The notes under the pieces: model-generated
Seen by the model: only the letters and a program-made list of their open reading frames with translations
What the model was told of the DNA's origin: nothing
Database searches by the model: none
Shown: piece by piece, positions 16,072-24,024 of the stretch
How positions within the stretch are numbered: position 1 is the first letter of the stretch
Layout: the number at the start of each line of letters is the position of its first letter
From: an uncultured Eubacteriales bacterium
GTDB taxonomy: Bacteria; Bacillota; Clostridia; Oscillospirales; Oscillospiraceae
Direction of reading: 5' to 3'
Length of the DNA stretch: 64,000 bases
Assembly: GCA_900319275.1 (NCBI GenBank)
Contig: ONNS01000007.1
Span: forward strand, 24,753 to 88,752
Position numbers and translations under genes: made by a program

Positions 16072-16293
16072 GTAACTGTTCAGTCCCTGACGGGACTAAA
16101 CAGTTAGAGGGGAAGCGCCCTGCTGCATGCACTCGCTTGCGTGAGACGCTCGCACACTGGCAGGGCGAGAAGAGTTTTTTCCGAGGCGCATGTCCCCGGA
16201 AAAAACAGATTGATCTCTTTTTCCGTTGCGACGGGAAAATCAGAGGCGTTCCCCCTCTGAACTCCCCCTAATCAGAGTGGACTGAATAGTTAC
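16072..16293 (+). repeat. Mosaic hairpin element, copy 2, with 15-bp terminal inverted repeat
   Basis: 222 bp. Ends are GTAACTGTTCAGTCC (16072-16086) and GGACTGAATAGTTAC (16279-16293), inverted with one mismatch. The left end also forms a local hairpin AACTGTTCAGTCCC/GGGACTAAACAGTT. Inside are TTTTTTCCGAGG.../CCCCGGAAAAAA, nearly identical to copy 1, and TTTTTCCGT/ACGGGAAAA. It lies between two convergent genes; no ORF is supported. Confidence 0.75.
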
Positions 16294-16310
16294 AATCTAT
16301 GAATAAAAAT

Positions 16311-16342
16311 GGTCCCCGAACGAAAGAATTCGTCCGGGGATC
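16311..16342 (-). terminator. Terminator of the PPOX-fold gene
   Basis: Hairpin GGTCCCCGAACGAA/TTCGTCCGGGGATC just after the minus-strand stop, with a T-rich tract (complement of AATAAAAA) on the distal side. Confidence 0.75.
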
Positions 16343-16354
16343 AATTGCTATCAC

Positions 16355-16747
16355 TTAGAATCGTACGGTTTTCGGCGGCTCGGTGAAGGAGCTGAAGGTC
16401 GCCGCGGCATTGCGGAGATACCAGATCTCCATGTTGCCGTCGTCGGGGGAGTAGCTGCTCTTCAACTCGGGATAGGCCTCCAGCATGCTGAGCTTGGCCT
16501 CGCGCCGGTCGTCCACGGCGGCGCTGGCCTCGACGCGCAGCCATACGCCGTCGGAAAAGGCGCACAGCTCAAGCCGCGGATTCGCGTGCAGCTGGCGGGA
16601 GACGGATTTGCTGCGGCCGGTCAGAAAATACAGCTTGCCGTCAAAGAGATGGATGGTACCGAAGGGGCGCACACGGGGCTGCCCGTTATCAACGGTGGCC
16701 AGATAGTAGACGCCGACCTTTTTGAGAAAATCGAGAACTTCCTGCAT
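16355..16747 (-). CDS. Pyridoxamine 5'-phosphate oxidase-fold protein
   Basis: 130-aa protein of the small flavin-binding split-barrel family (PNPOx-like). The pattern YYLATVDNGQPRVRPFGTI, then FDGKLYFLTGRSKSVSRQL, then NPRLELCAFSDG is characteristic of FMN or F420-type split-barrel reductases. It is too short for a true PdxH. The substrate is unknown. It is a single gene with its own terminator; a GGAG-type ribosome site lies before the ATG. Confidence 0.85.
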   Translation of the reverse strand: MQEVLDFLKKVGVYYLATVDNGQPRVRPFGTIHLFDGKLYFLTGRSKSVSRQLHANPRLELCAFSDGVWLRVEASAAVDDRREAKLSMLEAYPELKSSYSPDDGNMEIWYLRNAAATFSSFTEPPKTVRF

Positions 16748-16936
16748 CTGAAAAACTCCTTTCGGGTTAGTTGGATTTGTCCTGTCTATGTTTTTGGTTG
16801 CCGCGCGAGCGGCGAGAAAAACGGCCTAAATGAAATACAATAAGCGCTTCTGCGCTTATTGTACCCTTTTCAGAAGAAAAATACAAGAGCTGCGAGAAAG
16901 AAAGGCTATTTGGCAACAATCCGAAACAAAAAACGT

Positions 16937-16964
16937 ACGGCGCCGACCAAAGAGCCGGCGCCGT
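16937..16964 (-). terminator. Terminator of the CarD-like gene
   Basis: Stem ACGGCGCCG/CGGCGCCGT; on the minus strand it is followed by the T-run complementary to CAAAAAACG. Confidence 0.85.
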
Positions 16965-16972
16965 TCAGGTAT

Positions 16973-17467
16973 TCAATTCAGCTCGGCAATACGGCTGGCA
17001 ATATAGTCTTCCACATCCTTCACGTCGATGTCCAGCGCGACCGACAACTCGCCGTGGAGCATGTCCTTGGCGCGCTTCATGGTCGCCTCGGCCCGGCTGC
17101 TGCGGGATTTCCTGTCGGTCATGCGGCTGTGCAGCCCCTTGACGATCGAGACCAATACCGTGCAGCTGTGCTGACGAAACAGCTCTTTATAATAGGCGTC
17201 GACATGGTTGAAGCGGCTGTCGTTGCAGATCGCAGGCTCGATATCGGGGATGGCGTCGATCAGAGCCTCGGCCTCGTCCCGGCTCATGACCGGGCGCATA
17301 TAAACCCCGCCGTCCACCGGGGCAAAGTAATTGCCCGTACCGATCAGCGGAACCAACTGATAGTAATCCTTGTCCTTGGGCATACCGGCCATCGGCAGGG
17401 GGCCGATGGATTCAACGGTACAGACGCCGTTCTCCCCATAGACAATTTTTTCACCAACTGCATACAT
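16973..17467 (-). CDS. CarD/CdnL-family transcription regulator
   Basis: 164-aa protein. The N-terminal RNA polymerase interaction domain (MYAVGEKIVYGENGVCTVES, YYQLVPL, YFAPVD) is the CarD/CdnL/TRCF Tudor-like fold; the helical C-terminal half carries a basic stretch (MTDRKSRSSRAEATMKRAKD). CarD proteins bind the RNA polymerase beta subunit and modulate open-complex stability at promoters, including rRNA promoters. Single gene, oppositely oriented to hemZ. Confidence 0.9.
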   Translation of the reverse strand: MYAVGEKIVYGENGVCTVESIGPLPMAGMPKDKDYYQLVPLIGTGNYFAPVDGGVYMRPVMSRDEAEALIDAIPDIEPAICNDSRFNHVDAYYKELFRQHSCTVLVSIVKGLHSRMTDRKSRSSRAEATMKRAKDMLHGELSVALDIDVKDVEDYIASRIAELN

Positions 17468-17577
17468 TGTATTATACCCCTACTTTATTACTATGGCTAT
17501 TATACCGTAATTGCAGAGCAAATTCCAGCGTTTTTTTGAAGCAACTCCGTTTTTTCTGCATTTTTGCGCATTGTCCA

Positions 17578-17606
17578 TTGGCAAAAGACAAGGAATTTGG
17601 TATAAT
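17578..17606 (+). promoter_or_regulatory. hemZ promoter
   Basis: TTGGCA, 17-bp spacer, TATAAT (17601-17606), about 118 bases before the hemZ start codon. Confidence 0.65.
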
Positions 17607-17723
17607 CTAAAAAAAGAGCATATGGAGAGTTGCGGCCCTGCGCTGTGAAACCGGGATGGCTTTCCAGAAGTGGGGAATTGGCTGCGCTATTTGACCTGTA
17701 TTCTGATACAGGTGGGGAATACA

Positions 17724-19208
17724 ATGAAGCTATATCTATTTGGACATGACTATAAATATGCGGTGGAGCAGATGCTTCTGACGCTCTACCCGCAGGAGCG
17801 CCCGGAGTACGGCGCGGGAAAGCCGGAAGGAGACCGCATGGAACTGCGGCTCAGCCGCGGCGAGCGGCGCGTCACCGGCAGCTGTACGCTGGTGCGGGGA
17901 GAGCGGCGCTGGTACGGCCGCGCCTCAGCCGACAACGGTGAACTCACCGATACGCTGACGGCGGACCGCATCTGCCAGCGGCTGGTGAAGAACGCCATGT
18001 ACCGCGCCGCGCTGCATGCGGGGCACAGCCGCCCTGCCTGGGGTGCGCTGACAGGCGTGCGTCCGGGCAAGCTGCTGTGCGCCCTGCTCGAGCAGGGGAT
18101 GGCAGAGGACGAGGCACTTCGCAGCTTCATTGCCGAATATGACGTCAGCACGGAACGTGCGGCGCTGTGTCTCGACACCAGCCGCCACACGCTGCGTGCG
18201 ATTCGATCACTGCAGAGCGGGGATGTCTGTTTGTATGTCGGCATTCCGTTCTGCCCGACGCGCTGCGCCTACTGCAGCTTTGTCAGCCAGAGTGTCGAGA
18301 AGTCCATGCAGCTGATCGAACCCTTTATGGACGCCCTGATGCGCGAGATCGATGCGGTCGCGGCCCAGGTGCGCGCGCGCGGTCTGCGCGTGGTGTCGAT
18401 CTATATGGGCGGCGGTACGCCGACCACGCTCTCACCGCAGCAACTCGAGCGGCTGTGCACGAAGCTCGAAGAGGCGTACGATCTTTCGGCTCTGCGCGAA
18501 TACACCGTCGAAGCCGGGCGGCCCGACACGGTCACGGCCGAGAAGCTGCGGGTGCTGCGGCGCCACGGCGTGGACCGCGTCAGCGTCAACCCCCAGACCA
18601 TGAGCGATAAGGTGCTTGAGACGATCGGGCGCCGGCACACGGCCGCGGATATCGTCTCGGCCCTCGCCCTGGTGCGCGAGATCGGGGGTTTCGCCGTGAA
18701 CATGGACCTGATCGCCGGACTGCCGGGCGACACGGTCGAGGGCTTTGCCGACACGCTCGAGCGGGTCCTGGCGCTCGAGCCGGAGAACATCACAGTCCAC
18801 ACGCTGAGTCTCAAAAAAGGCTCGCGCCTGACACTCGAGGGCACAAGCATCCCCACCGCGGCCGAGGTATCGCACATGCTCGACCTCGCGGGGGAGCGGC
18901 TCCGCGGCGCAGGCTATGGGCCCTACTACCTCTATCGGCAGAAGTTTATGTCCGGCGGCTTTGAAAACGTCGGCTGGGCGCGGCCGGGGCGGGAAAACCT
19001 GTACAATATCTGCATCATGGAAGAACTCTGCAGCATCCTGGCGATGGGCGCGGGCGGCTCGACCAAACTCATTGTGCGCGACGGCGGGCGCAATATCCGC
19101 CTGATGGCGCCGAAGTACCCGCTGGAATACATCGAGAGCATCGAGCGCTGCTGTGCCGAAAAACAGAAAATCAGCGAATTTTTCCTGTCAAAAAGTGGGA
19201 GGGAATGA
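17724..19208 (+). CDS. hemZ: Oxygen-independent coproporphyrinogen III oxidase-like HemZ
   Basis: 494-aa radical-SAM protein of the HemZ subfamily of HemN-like enzymes. The SAM cluster cysteines are in PFCPTRCAYCSFVS, followed by YMGGGTPTTLS and a C-terminal HemN-like region. The N-terminal 160 residues (MKLYLFGHDYKYAVEQ) are the HemZ-specific extension. Activity in porphyrin synthesis is not proven for many HemZ members. The ATG at 17724 has GGTGGGG upstream and gives the family start; an upstream in-frame ATG at 17670 is less likely. The kinase-like gene follows after one base. Confidence 0.88.
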   Translation: MKLYLFGHDYKYAVEQMLLTLYPQERPEYGAGKPEGDRMELRLSRGERRVTGSCTLVRGERRWYGRASADNGELTDTLTADRICQRLVKNAMYRAALHAGHSRPAWGALTGVRPGKLLCALLEQGMAEDEALRSFIAEYDVSTERAALCLDTSRHTLRAIRSLQSGDVCLYVGIPFCPTRCAYCSFVSQSVEKSMQLIEPFMDALMREIDAVAAQVRARGLRVVSIYMGGGTPTTLSPQQLERLCTKLEEAYDLSALREYTVEAGRPDTVTAEKLRVLRRHGVDRVSVNPQTMSDKVLETIGRRHTAADIVSALALVREIGGFAVNMDLIAGLPGDTVEGFADTLERVLALEPENITVHTLSLKKGSRLTLEGTSIPTAAEVSHMLDLAGERLRGAGYGPYYLYRQKFMSGGFENVGWARPGRENLYNICIMEELCSILAMGAGGSTKLIVRDGGRNIRLMAPKYPLEYIESIERCCAEKQKISEFFLSKSGRE

Positions 19209-19209
19209 A

Positions 19210-20142
19210 ATGTCATATCAAATTACAGATATCAATTACCGCCTGGTGACAGACCCTGTTGGGATGATCGAGGAGGGCGACGCGAACTATCACGCCCTGG
19301 TCGATCAGGCTGCTGAGCATATTATCGGCAACCTGCAGAACAGCCCTATCGTGCTGCTGTCCGGGCCGTCCGGCTCGGGAAAGACCACCACGGCCATGAA
19401 GATCGCCGACGCGCTCAGCCGCCGGGGCATCGGCACGCACTACGTCAGCATGGACGACTATTTCCGCACGATCGGGCCGGATACACCCCGTACGAGCGAG
19501 GGGGCGCTGGACCTCGAATCGCCGCTGTGTCTTGATATGGAACTGCTCAACGAGCATTTCACGCGCCTCAGCCGCGGCGAGCAGGTCGACCTGCCGCACT
19601 ATGATTTCACCGCCCGCGCCCGCGCGCCGGAGTCATCGCGCTCGATCCGGCTTGCCCGCGACGAGGTCGTGATCTTCGAGGGGATCCACGCCCTGAACGA
19701 CAGCATTACCCAGCGCCACCGCGAGGCCTTCAAGCTGTATATCTCGGCCCGCAGCGACGTGTTTTACGGCGAAAGCATGGTTTTCAAGCGCAGCTGGTTC
19801 CGTCTGGTGCGCCGTATGGTGCGCGACTACAACTTCCGCGGCTCTTCGCCTGATGATACGCTGGCCATGTGGGCCAACGTCCGTCGCGGCGAGAAGCTGT
19901 ATATCTCGCCCTTTAAGAATAAGGCCGATTTCCAGTTCGACACGAGTCTCCCCTATGAACTGCCGGTGTTCAACACCACGGCCACGATGCTCTTTCGCTC
20001 GATACCCGAGGGGATCGAACGCTATGACGAGCTGCGCTCGGTGCTGCCGGCCATCCAGATGTTCGGCCACATTGACGAGAAGCTTGTGCCGGAGACCTCG
20101 CTGCTGCGCGAGTTCATCGGCGGTGGCGTGTATCAGTATTAA
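19210..20142 (+). CDS. Uridine kinase-like P-loop kinase
   Basis: 310-aa member of the phosphoribulokinase/uridine kinase family. The P-loop is GPSGSGKTTT near residues 52-61, with the acceptor-side motif HYVSMDDYFRT and the base-binding-like stretch LPHYDFTARARAPES. The N-terminal threonyl-tRNA-synthetase-like (TGS) region found in longer clostridial homologues is missing. The substrate is probably a nucleoside, unproven. The start codon follows the hemZ stop by one base, and the GGGAGGG at the end of hemZ serves as ribosome site, so the two are one operon. Confidence 0.85.
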   Translation: MSYQITDINYRLVTDPVGMIEEGDANYHALVDQAAEHIIGNLQNSPIVLLSGPSGSGKTTTAMKIADALSRRGIGTHYVSMDDYFRTIGPDTPRTSEGALDLESPLCLDMELLNEHFTRLSRGEQVDLPHYDFTARARAPESSRSIRLARDEVVIFEGIHALNDSITQRHREAFKLYISARSDVFYGESMVFKRSWFRLVRRMVRDYNFRGSSPDDTLAMWANVRRGEKLYISPFKNKADFQFDTSLPYELPVFNTTATMLFRSIPEGIERYDELRSVLPAIQMFGHIDEKLVPETSLLREFIGGGVYQY

Positions 20143-20155
20143 GCGTTAATAGCGC

Positions 20156-20184
20156 TTGACGAAGTGTCGAATCGGCGCTAAAAT
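20156..20184 (+). promoter_or_regulatory. Promoter of the GGDEF gene
   Basis: TTGACG, 17-bp spacer, TAAAAT, the same hexamers as the rpsL promoter at 32242. Confidence 0.65.
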
Positions 20185-20241
20185 ATAATTGACAGTATAC
20201 CCCTTGATTAGTCCGACCGCGCCGGAGAAGGGAGATGTGAG

Positions 20242-21303
20242 ATGGAAAAGCTAAAGAAAATATTGTTGTACGCGGGGCTTGAACGGGAGCAGTTTCATAC
20301 TCTGGCTCCCGATGTACTGCAGGCCAACCGCAAGAGTCTGAGCACCTATGCGCTGCTTGCCGTTATTGTGTTTGCCGGGCTGTTTGCCGTTTCCGGGCTT
20401 ACGCAGAGTTTTGCCGATGTCAATCACCGGCTCTACGGCGGTATGCTGCTGCTGAACATTTTTCTCTATCTGTGCGTCTGGCTGCTTCTGCCAAGGGTGC
20501 CTGTACTGATACTGCCGGCAGGCTACCTGTTTATGGGCGGACTGTATACCTTTTCCCTGGTCGTGACAGCGTTGCATCCTAAGTACCCGGCTGTCAGCAC
20601 CGTGGTTTTTCTGTTTGCCGTCCCGTATTTGCTGACGGATCGACCGATCCGCATGATCGCCATGACGGCGCTGGTTGTGATCGCGCAGAGTCTGATATCC
20701 CTGCGATTCAAGACTGCCGAGCTTGCTTCCACGGACAACTGGAACGCCATTTCCTTCGGAGCGATCGCCATTGTGGTGGAAACGGTACAGCAGTGCAATA
20801 AATACAGAATGCTGCTGCAGGAAGAAAAGCTTGCCTATCTCAGCAATACCGACATATTGACCGGGGCGAAGAACCGCAACCGCTTTGAAGCCAGGAAAGA
20901 GGAATATGCGCAGTTTTGCGACAAGTGCCTGAGTTGCATCTACGTCGACGTCAACGGCCTGCATGCGCTCAACGATAAGGAAGGCCATCTGGCCGGCGAC
21001 CGGCTTCTGATCGCGGCCTCCCACGCACTGATCGACGCATTCGGAAAAGACGACACCTACCGCATCGGCGGCGACGAATTTGTCTGCTTCAGTCAGGACA
21101 CGGAGAAGGAAACAGTCCGGCAGCAGATGCAGAAGATCGATCAGAATCTTGCCAAAATGGGATATTCCGTCTCCTGGGGCGCGTCAACGCAGGAGAAGGC
21201 GGCGATCGATATGCGCAGCTTGACCACCGAAGCGGAAGAGGAGATGTATGCCGCGAAGAGACGCTATTATCAGCAATCCGGCCATGACCGTCGGAGCCGC
21301 TGA
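20242..21303 (+). CDS. Membrane-bound diguanylate cyclase (GGDEF protein)
   Basis: 353-aa protein. Residues about 35-180 form about six hydrophobic segments with no named sensor domain. A short linker (QEEKLAYLSNTDILTGAKNRN) leads to a C-terminal GGDEF domain with the active motif RIGGDEFVCF and the metal/substrate motif YVDVNGLHALND. The signature is intact, so synthesis of cyclic di-GMP is expected. No RxxD inhibitory site is obvious. Single gene behind its own promoter. No EAL or other c-di-GMP gene is in the window. Confidence 0.9.
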   Translation: MEKLKKILLYAGLEREQFHTLAPDVLQANRKSLSTYALLAVIVFAGLFAVSGLTQSFADVNHRLYGGMLLLNIFLYLCVWLLLPRVPVLILPAGYLFMGGLYTFSLVVTALHPKYPAVSTVVFLFAVPYLLTDRPIRMIAMTALVVIAQSLISLRFKTAELASTDNWNAISFGAIAIVVETVQQCNKYRMLLQEEKLAYLSNTDILTGAKNRNRFEARKEEYAQFCDKCLSCIYVDVNGLHALNDKEGHLAGDRLLIAASHALIDAFGKDDTYRIGGDEFVCFSQDTEKETVRQQMQKIDQNLAKMGYSVSWGASTQEKAAIDMRSLTTEAEEEMYAAKRRYYQQSGHDRRSR

Positions 21304-21469
21304 TGCGCACTCTTTCGCAAAAACACGGCCGACTGGAAGCAGCCGGCCGTATTTTCACCTTGAAATGTCTGAATAAGAGATTTTTACTTGAATTATTATC
21401 TGCAATGTGCTACACTAAGGGCATAAAAGAATCTATGTCGGACGGTAAAGAAAAAGGGGGCCGAAAAGA

Positions 21470-22171
21470 ATGACAACGATCGGGGAGATCCTTGCCGCGC
21501 GGCGCAGGGAACTCGGGCTGAGCCAGAACGAACTCGCCGTCAGGCTGACGATGCTGGGGACAGAGGTATCCAACCAGGCTGTCAGCAAATGGGAAAAGGG
21601 CAGCACGCTGCCCAACGCCAAACAGTTTTTAGCGCTCTGCCGTGTGCTGAATATCCAGGATGTCCGCGCCGCATTCTCCGGCGGCCGTGAGGGCGTGTTT
21701 GCCGGGCTGGACAGCCGCGGCCGCCGTCTCGCGCTGGACTATGTGGAACTGCTGAAAAAGAGCGGATTGTACTCTAACCGCGAGACACCGGAGCGGCGTC
21801 TGCGCTCGCTGCCGCTCTATTCGCTGGCGGTCTCGGCCGGCACAGGACAGTTCCTCGACGGCGAGGATTATGAGATGGTCGACGTCGGGGACGAGGTACC
21901 GGACGGCGCCAACTTCGGCGTGCGCGTGGCCGGCGATTCGATGGAGCCGGAGTTTCACGACGGGCAGACCGTCTGGGTGCGTCAGCAGCGCAGCCTGATG
22001 ACCGGTGAGATCGGCATTTTTCTCTATGACGGCAACGCCTACCTGAAAAAGCTTGTCGCCGCCGGGGACAGGATGGCGCTGCACTCGCTCAACCCCAAGT
22101 ATCCGGATATCCTCGTCTCACCGGAGTTGCCGCTGCGTGTGCTTGGCAAGGTGCTTCCGCAAATCGCATAA
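21470..22171 (+). CDS. XRE-type repressor with S24 (LexA-like) self-cleavage domain
   Basis: 233-aa regulator. An N-terminal lambda-repressor-like helix-turn-helix (IGEILAARRRELGLSQNELA, VSKWEKG) at residues 4-65 is joined to a C-terminal peptidase S24 domain. Catalytic Ser157 is in VAGDSMEPEF and the lysine is in NAYLKKLV (193/194). An Ala-Gly bond in LAVSAGTGQF (123-124) is a plausible autocleavage site. It resembles phage CI or HdiR-type regulators rather than LexA, whose DNA-binding domain is different. A damage-inducible switch is likely. It stands alone; no phage genes are near. A possible promoter TTGAAT-N17-TACACT lies about 75 bases upstream. Confidence 0.9.
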   Translation: MTTIGEILAARRRELGLSQNELAVRLTMLGTEVSNQAVSKWEKGSTLPNAKQFLALCRVLNIQDVRAAFSGGREGVFAGLDSRGRRLALDYVELLKKSGLYSNRETPERRLRSLPLYSLAVSAGTGQFLDGEDYEMVDVGDEVPDGANFGVRVAGDSMEPEFHDGQTVWVRQQRSLMTGEIGIFLYDGNAYLKKLVAAGDRMALHSLNPKYPDILVSPELPLRVLGKVLPQIA

Positions 22172-22197
22172 GCGCTTGTTTAAAAGCTGAACAAATC

Positions 22198-22227
22198 GCC
22201 GATACTTCTGGTACTCCATAGTATCGG
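22198..22227 (+). promoter_or_regulatory. Hairpin overlapping the spoIIR ribosome site
   Basis: CGCCGATACT and AGTATCGGCG form a 10-bp perfect stem whose 3' arm contains the GGCGG that lies 9-10 bases before the spoIIR ATG. It could act as a terminator for the repressor gene (T-rich GTGTTTGT follows) or reduce spoIIR translation on read-through transcripts. Confidence 0.5.
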
Positions 22228-22237
22228 CGGTGTTTGT

Positions 22238-22849
22238 ATGTTCCAATCCAACAAGCGTTTGAAAATCTGGGAAACGGCGCTGCTCTGCGCCTTCGCGCTC
22301 GCGCTGCTGGCGTCCTGCTGGGCGCAGGGGCGGCAGCGCGCGCTGGCGGACGGCCTGATCCGGCTGCATGTGATCGCCGCGGACGACAGCGAGCAAGAGC
22401 AGGCATTGAAGCTGCGCGTGCGCGACGCGGTGCTGGCCTGTCTTGAGCCGAAGCTTGAGGGCTTGTCCGATGCCGACGAAGCTGCGGAGACCGTCCGTGC
22501 CTCACTCGGGGAGATTCGTCTTGCCGCAGAGAGCGCCAGCGAGGGCCGCTCTGTGGCGGTCGCGCTCGGGCAGGAGCGCTATCCGCTGCGCCAGTATGAA
22601 GGTTTTGCTCTCCCGGCGGGGGAGTACCGCTCGCTGCGCGTCACGCTCGGCGAAGGGCAGGGACACAACTGGTGGTGCGTCGTTTTCCCGCCGCTATGCC
22701 TGCGCAGCGCGACAGACCCCGCCGTTCAAAGCGTTATGAATGTGGACGATCTGCATTTGATCCAGCAGGACGAGGGCTATGAGATCCGCTTTCGCGTGCT
22801 GGAGCTCTGGGGCGAACTGAAAGAATGGCTTTCCGATGGATGCGGATAA
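22238..22849 (+). CDS. spoIIR: Stage II sporulation protein R
   Basis: 203-aa secreted signalling protein made in the forespore. It triggers SpoIIGA in the mother cell to process pro-sigma-E. An N-terminal signal/anchor segment (residues about 10-28) precedes the conserved SpoIIR motifs LIRLHVIAADDSEQEQALKL, LPAGEYRSLRV and GHNWWCVVFPPLC. Length is normal for the family. It shows that the organism can form endospores. No SpoIIGA or sigma-E gene is in the window. Confidence 0.95.
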   Translation: MFQSNKRLKIWETALLCAFALALLASCWAQGRQRALADGLIRLHVIAADDSEQEQALKLRVRDAVLACLEPKLEGLSDADEAAETVRASLGEIRLAAESASEGRSVAVALGQERYPLRQYEGFALPAGEYRSLRVTLGEGQGHNWWCVVFPPLCLRSATDPAVQSVMNVDDLHLIQQDEGYEIRFRVLELWGELKEWLSDGCG

Positions 22850-22852
22850 TAC

Positions 22853-22881
22853 TGTCGGGGCGGCAATTTGCCGCCCCGACA
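22853..22881. terminator. spoIIR terminator hairpin
   Basis: 14-bp perfect stem TGTCGGGGCGGCAA/TTGCCGCCCCGACA just after the stop, between convergent genes. Confidence 0.75.
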
Positions 22882-22911
22882 TTGTCTGCTTATGATGGTG
22901 TGTTCGCCTGC

Positions 22912-23835
22912 TTATTTTATATATTTCCGGATAAATTCGTCCACCTTGTTCCCGTAGGTCTCAGCGTCGCGATAGAACGACTGAATATGCCTGACGTCCG
23001 GGAGGAAGAGCGCGTCGCAGGGGCCGCGGTAGCTGCTCATCAGGCTCGGACCGTTGCGGAAGGGGACGGCCGTGTCCTTCTGACCGTGCACAAACAGAAT
23101 CGGCTTGCTGCTGCGTTCCAGATTGGGACGGACGTCGGTCGCACTCAGGTCATAGGCCTTGAACAGATTGATCAGCCGTACGCTCGTATACAGCGGCCCA
23201 AGCCGGTATTTCATCTGCTCACGAGCGTCGCGGTAGGCCGAATCGGAGATGATGAATTTTACGTTGTCGCCGCAGCGGTCGCTCATTTTCAGCACCGTCG
23301 AGGCGCCGAGTGAAAAGCCGTGCAGGATCAGGGCGATGTCAGCGCCGAAGGTCTCGCGCAGAAAAGCGATCCACCGCAGCGCGTCCTCGCTCTCGTAGGT
23401 GTCATAGCCGTAGTGCTGCCCGAAGCTCGCCCCGCAGGCGGTGTTATCCACGGCGAACAGATCGAAGCCGCGAGCGGCATAGAAATCGTACAGCACCCCC
23501 GCCGTGCTCGCATGCTCCGAGCGGAAGCCATGCACGATAAAGGCGATCCGTTTGCCCTCGCCGGTCGTGGGGTAGTAATAGCCCTGCAGCAGCTCGCCGC
23601 GTGCGGACGTGATATTGTAAAGCTGGTGCTTCTGCTTCCGGAGATAGTCGGCCCCCTGCTCGCGCCAGGCGTGAAAGCTGTCGTCGCGGCTCCTGTTCAC
23701 AAACGGAGAGAGGATCGGCGAGGGATTGCGCTCGAAAACGGCGCGGTAGGCCTCCATCGACACAGCGGACAGCACCGCCAGCGACGCCGTGGCCGCCCCG
23801 GCCGCGCCGAGTGTCAGCTTCGTTTTCATCTTCAT
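22912..23835 (-). CDS. Membrane-anchored alpha/beta hydrolase
   Basis: 307-aa protein with an N-terminal hydrophobic anchor (residues about 5-27) and an alpha/beta-hydrolase fold. The oxyanion region is FIVHGFRSEH, the nucleophile Ser175 is in HGFSLGAS, the acid is in VHGQKDTAVP and the histidine in DVRHIQSF. This matches the YqkD-like group of extracytoplasmic hydrolases. The ATG at 23835 has a perfect GGAGG site and produces the anchor; an upstream in-frame start is less likely. Substrate unknown. Confidence 0.85.
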   Translation of the reverse strand: MKMKTKLTLGAAGAATASLAVLSAVSMEAYRAVFERNPSPILSPFVNRSRDDSFHAWREQGADYLRKQKHQLYNITSARGELLQGYYYPTTGEGKRIAFIVHGFRSEHASTAGVLYDFYAARGFDLFAVDNTACGASFGQHYGYDTYESEDALRWIAFLRETFGADIALILHGFSLGASTVLKMSDRCGDNVKFIISDSAYRDAREQMKYRLGPLYTSVRLINLFKAYDLSATDVRPNLERSSKPILFVHGQKDTAVPFRNGPSLMSSYRGPCDALFLPDVRHIQSFYRDAETYGNKVDEFIRKYIK

Positions 23836-23870
23836 ATCCCGGCCTCCTTCAACAGGTATCCGATACATTC

Positions 23871-23899
23871 AGTATAATTTTCCTGTGCGGTGTTGTCAA
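23871..23899 (-). promoter_or_regulatory. Promoter of the minus-strand hydrolase
   Basis: Read on the minus strand: TTGACA, 17-bp spacer, TATACT. Confidence 0.7.
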
Positions 23900-23955
23900 G
23901 AAAACGTTCCAAAGAGCACAGGGGATTGGACGCAAAAAACGTTGGATTTGCCGTC

Positions 23956-23984
23956 TTGTCATTTCGTGCCATCGGCTGTATAGT
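23956..23984 (+). promoter_or_regulatory. Promoter of the MATE gene
   Basis: TTGTCA, 17-bp spacer, TATAGT, about 40 bases before the MATE start. Confidence 0.6.
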
Positions 23985-24024
23985 ATACAGCGATTTGACC
24001 AAACAGATAGAAGGCACACACGGT

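Noticed and set aside
21470-22171. LexA
   Set aside because: The S24 domain fits, but the N-terminal domain is an XRE-type helix-turn-helix, not the LexA winged helix.
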